Positions 61,281-64,000 of a stretch of DNA of 64,000 nt are shown here, one piece after another. Position numbers and translations under genes: made by a program. Source of the stretch: Galactobacter caseinivorans (lineage in GTDB: Bacteria; Actinomycetota; Actinomycetes; Actinomycetales; Micrococcaceae); assembly GCF_003640665.1 (NCBI RefSeq), contig NZ_QQXL01000006.1, forward strand, positions 186,001-250,000, given 5' to 3'. Position 1 is the stretch's first letter. Each line of letters starts with the position of its first letter. The notes under the pieces were generated by a model, which was not told the DNA's origin, made no database searches, and worked only from the letters and a program-made list of their open reading frames with translations.

Positions 61281-61973
61281 ATGGCGATGGAGTCACGCCC
61301 CGAAGCACAGCGCCCGTCCCCCAGCCCTGAGGGCGGGGATCGCTCGGAGGCAACGCGCGCACGGATCCTGACCATGGCCACCGAGGTGTTCCTGGAACAC
61401 GGGGGCTCCGTCAGCATGGACCGGATGGCCGCGGAAATTGATGTTTCCAAGGTGACCATCTACAAACACTTCGGCTCCAAACTGGCGCTCCTCTTTGCGT
61501 GCATTGAACACAGGCTGGACATCAGCGTCGAGTTCTTCAACTCACTCGGCGGCTCCGGATTGGCCGCGTACCCGACTCTGCGCGTCGCCTTCGAGTCCAT
61601 GACCTACCAGTGGATCGAAGCGCTGGCGCAGCCCGGCTACCTGTCGCTGCGCACCATGGTGTACTCGGAGGCGCTGCGCTCCCCAGAGATTGCGCAGCTC
61701 TGGGCAGAACGCGGGCCAAGCACCGCCAATCGGCTGGCGGAACGGCTGCTGAAGGGCCTGGTCAAGGCCGGACTGCTCAAGATCGATGACATGGAACTGG
61801 CCGTGATCGAGATCAGCACGGTCATGCTTGGCCCCGACCTGTTGCGCGCCCAGCTGGGCAGGCCGCCCACGCCGGAGCTCACTCAACGCCTGGTGAAACA
61901 CGCGGTGGAGATGTACCTGACGGCGTATGCCACGGTCCCCATGGACGCCCCGCTTCACACGCCTCACGACTGA
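61281..61973 (+). CDS. TetR-family transcriptional regulator
   Basis: The 230-residue protein has the N-terminal TetR DNA-binding domain (ATRARILTMATEVFLEHGG, then MDRMAAEIDVSKVTIYKHFGSKLALLF). An effector domain of the TetR_C/AefR type follows (SLRTMVYSEALRSPEIAQLWAERGP). It is divergent from scoAB and probably controls ketone-body or 3-oxoacid use in response to an acyl-type ligand; this is inferred. The start has no good ribosome-binding site. Confidence 0.9.
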   Translation: MAMESRPEAQRPSPSPEGGDRSEATRARILTMATEVFLEHGGSVSMDRMAAEIDVSKVTIYKHFGSKLALLFACIEHRLDISVEFFNSLGGSGLAAYPTLRVAFESMTYQWIEALAQPGYLSLRTMVYSEALRSPEIAQLWAERGPSTANRLAERLLKGLVKAGLLKIDDMELAVIEISTVMLGPDLLRAQLGRPPTPELTQRLVKHAVEMYLTAYATVPMDAPLHTPHD

Positions 61974-62011
61974 TCATCCACAGCCCCTCAGCGAGGTGTC
62001 GGCCGAGTCGG

Positions 62012-62017
62012 TAGGCT
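62012..62017 (+). promoter_or_regulatory. Probable -10 box (TAGGCT) of a leaderless dnaX transcript
   Basis: TAGGCT is six bases before the GTG start of dnaX, with no ribosome-binding site. The surrounding 14-mer (TCGGTAGGCTGGTC, 62008-62021) is identical to that before the HAD gene. Confidence 0.55.
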
Positions 62018-62023
62018 GGTCTG

Positions 62024-64000
62024 GTGACTACCGCCCTGTACCGCCGCTACCGCCCCGACACCTTTGAAGAGGTCATCGGGCAGGACCACGTCACGGTTCC
62101 GCTGCGCACGGCGCTGAAGAAGAACCGCGTGAACCACGCGTACCTCTTCTCCGGTCCCCGCGGCTGCGGCAAGACCACCTCCGCACGCATCCTGGCCAGG
62201 TGCCTGAACTGCGAGCAGGGCCCCACCCCCACCCCCTGCGGCGTGTGTGACTCCTGCGTTGACTTGGCCACCGGGGGCGCCGGTTCGCTGGATGTCATCG
62301 AGATTGACGCGGCCAGCCACGGCGGCGTGGATGACGCCCGCGACCTGCGGGAGCGCGCCACCTTTGCCCCGGCCAGGGACCGGTTCAAGATCTTCATCAT
62401 TGACGAGGCCCACATGGTCACGTCCGCCGGATTTAACGCGCTGCTCAAGATCGTGGAAGAGCCGCCGGAGCACATCAAGTTCATCTTCGCCACGACCGAG
62501 CCTGAGAAGGTCATCGGCACCATCCGCTCACGCACCCACCACTACCCGTTCCGGCTCATCCCGCCGGAGCCCATGATGGCGTACGTGCAGCACCTGTCTG
62601 ACGAGGAGCACATCGCCGTGGCTCCGGGCGTGCTGCCCCTGGTGGTGCGCGCCGGCGGCGGTTCCGGCCGCGACACCCTGTCCGTTCTTGATCAGCTCAT
62701 GGCCGGCGCCAGCCAAGAGGGTATTTCTTACGATTTGGCGGTGTCCCTGCTGGGATACACGCACGCGGAGCTGCTGGATGATGTGGTGGACGCGCTGGCG
62801 GCTCAGGACGCGGCCACCGTCTTTGGCGCCGTGGATCGCGTGATCCAGTCGGGTCTGGATCCGCGCCGCTTTGTTGAGGATTTGCTGGAGCGCTTCCGCG
62901 ACCTGATCGTGGTGCGCGCCATTCCTGAGAACGCCGCGCAGGTGTTGCACGGTGTGCCGCAGGACCAGCTGGAGCGCATGTCAGCGCAGGCCGTCGTTCT
63001 TGGCCCCTCGGAGCTTTCGCGCTGGGGAGACGTCACCAATACGGCCCTGTCAGAGATGACCGGCGCCACGAGCCCCCGCCTGCACCTTGAGCTGTTGTGC
63101 GCGCGCCTCATGCTGCCCTCCGCGGATCACGAGGAGCGCGGCGTGGCCGCGCGCGTGGACCGCCTGGAGCGCCATCTCAGCTTTGGAGGCGCCCCGGTGG
63201 AGGCCGGTACGCCTGCCACGTCGACGCGCGAGGGTGCAGCGGGCCCGGTTCAGGGCGCGGGGACGGGGGCACCTGCCAGTGCCCCGCCCGACGCCGTGGG
63301 GTCCGGTTGGGGCGGCCCCTCCGGTGCCGCCGCGGCACGGCAGGCGCTGCGCTCCGCCCAAGGCACGGGTCAGGGCACGGATCTGGGCACCGGCCAAGGC
63401 ACGGATCAGCGCACGGGTCAGGGCACCGGCCAAGCCGGCGGCCACGCTGACGGCGAGGCTCCCGGGGCTCAGCCCCCAGAGGCTGCCTCGCAGGCTCCGG
63501 CGGCTCCGTCCCCGGTTGCACCCCAGAACGCGGACCCAGCGGTGGCTCCGGCTCCGACACCGGCACCGGCGGCACCCGCTCCGGCCAGCCCGGCAGCAGC
63601 AGCTCCGGCACCCGCACCCGCACCCGCACCCGCACCGAACCAGGAGCGCACCGCTCCCGTGCCGGAGCGTGCCGCCGCGCCCGTACCCAAGGGCGCGGAC
63701 GCCGTCGAGCAGGTTGCCCCTGCACCCGAGTCGCCCCAGCGCGCCTCCACGCAGCCCGCCACCGAGCATCCCGCCACCGAGCAGCCCAACGCGCCGGAGT
63801 CGAACGACGAGCCGGTCGCGGCGGTGTCAGACTTTGTGCCCTCCGCCGAGGAACTCTCGGAGTTGCAGGACGACGAGGGCGAGTTTGAGCCGGTCGACTA
63901 CGACGACGGTGCGCCGTTTGTCGCAGACCCGGCCGTGGCCGCCGCCGCTGCAGCGCCGGCCCCTGCGGCTCCTGCCCCCTCCGCGACGGAGCCCGTGTCC
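62024..64000 (+). CDS. dnaX: DNA polymerase III gamma/tau subunit (3' partial)
   Basis: The frame starts at GTG 62024 and is open to the window edge (659 codons). It is the clamp-loader ATPase: Walker A GPRGCGKTT (residues 44-52), the zinc module CLNC...CGVCDSC (60-78), Walker B FIIDEAHM, and the SRC-type Arg finger motif in IRSRTHHYPF. The polymerase III gamma/tau domain III follows. After residue ~390 comes a long Ala/Pro/Gly/Gln-rich linker with GTGQGTDLGTGQ repeats and an APAPAPAPAP run, then an acidic stretch (EELSELQDDEGEFEPVDYDD). The tau C-terminus lies outside the window. Confidence 0.95.
   Translation, partial: MTTALYRRYRPDTFEEVIGQDHVTVPLRTALKKNRVNHAYLFSGPRGCGKTTSARILARCLNCEQGPTPTPCGVCDSCVDLATGGAGSLDVIEIDAASHGGVDDARDLRERATFAPARDRFKIFIIDEAHMVTSAGFNALLKIVEEPPEHIKFIFATTEPEKVIGTIRSRTHHYPFRLIPPEPMMAYVQHLSDEEHIAVAPGVLPLVVRAGGGSGRDTLSVLDQLMAGASQEGISYDLAVSLLGYTHAELLDDVVDALAAQDAATVFGAVDRVIQSGLDPRRFVEDLLERFRDLIVVRAIPENAAQVLHGVPQDQLERMSAQAVVLGPSELSRWGDVTNTALSEMTGATSPRLHLELLCARLMLPSADHEERGVAARVDRLERHLSFGGAPVEAGTPATSTREGAAGPVQGAGTGAPASAPPDAVGSGWGGPSGAAAARQALRSAQGTGQGTDLGTGQGTDQRTGQGTGQAGGHADGEAPGAQPPEAASQAPAAPSPVAPQNADPAVAPAPTPAPAAPAPASPAAAAPAPAPAPAPAPNQERTAPVPERAAAPVPKGADAVEQVAPAPESPQRASTQPATEHPATEQPNAPESNDEPVAAVSDFVPSAEELSELQDDEGEFEPVDYDDGAPFVADPAVAAAAAAPAPAAPAPSATEPVS

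Overview
The window is high-GC DNA (roughly 70% by eye) from an actinobacterium. A RamB-type regulator divergent from aceA, frequent ATGA/GTGA start-stop overlaps, GTG starts, probable leaderless promoters, Pro/Gly/Gln-rich membrane proteins, an LAHTG sortase signal and a tRNA-Ser / small SRP RNA / gluQ / dnaX neighbourhood all fit Micrococcales, most like Micrococcaceae. I cannot name the genus. There is no phage, IS element or CRISPR array; this looks like chromosome with a few lineage-specific blocks.

Layout. 1-4163: iron-siderophore operon (end of a siderophore-interacting protein fused to a methyltransferase-like domain, two FecCD permeases, an ATPase). 4225-6349: an exported protein of unknown function and a HAD phosphatase. 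6515-12498: gabT, an FAD amine-oxidase-like gene and gabD, divergent from a PucR regulator with a clear set of operator-like sites. 12586-20176: an isocitrate lyase/PEP mutase-family enzyme, a secreted M4 protease, an MHS-type transporter, a membrane protein, a two-domain VOC protein, a DUF4870-like protein and a CsbD-like protein. 20383-25264: the glyoxylate shunt, ramB divergent from aceA-aceB.

25401-39988 is the most unusual block. A SWIM zinc-finger protein is followed, co-directionally and with start-stop overlaps, by four giant paralogous helical-repeat proteins (1112, 1144, 766 and 1237 aa). It is accompanied by three 153-bp copies of a repeat that forms two hairpins. Two of the paralogs have nearly identical 3' ends, pointing to recent gene conversion. 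I see no nuclease, ATPase or toxin domain; a scaffold or conflict-type system is my inference.

40610-45917: a dicarboxylate-type carrier, CaiB-type CoA-transferase, enoyl-CoA hydratase and 2-hydroxyacid dehydrogenase, divergent from an IclR regulator with a 21-bp palindrome. 45925-51601: DsbA-like protein, type I 3-dehydroquinate dehydratase, ABC-2-like membrane protein, LytR_C-like protein, a small conserved protein and a 2-oxoglutarate/Fe(II) oxygenase. 51747-54347: a DUF4282-like membrane protein and a sigma factor gene that a 52-bp tandem duplication has split from its zinc-finger/membrane/Ig-like tail. 54928-57792: fatty-acid desaturase and a sortase-anchored adhesin. 58175-64000: tRNA-Ser(GGA), SRP RNA, gluQ, scoAB with a TetR regulator, and the 5' part of dnaX.

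Two window-wide patterns stand out. The 12-mer TGCCCGACG(A/C/G)CG recurs in both orientations far more often than composition predicts. Gly/Gln-rich repeat inserts occur in several unrelated conserved proteins. All similarity statements are by eye; no database search was run.
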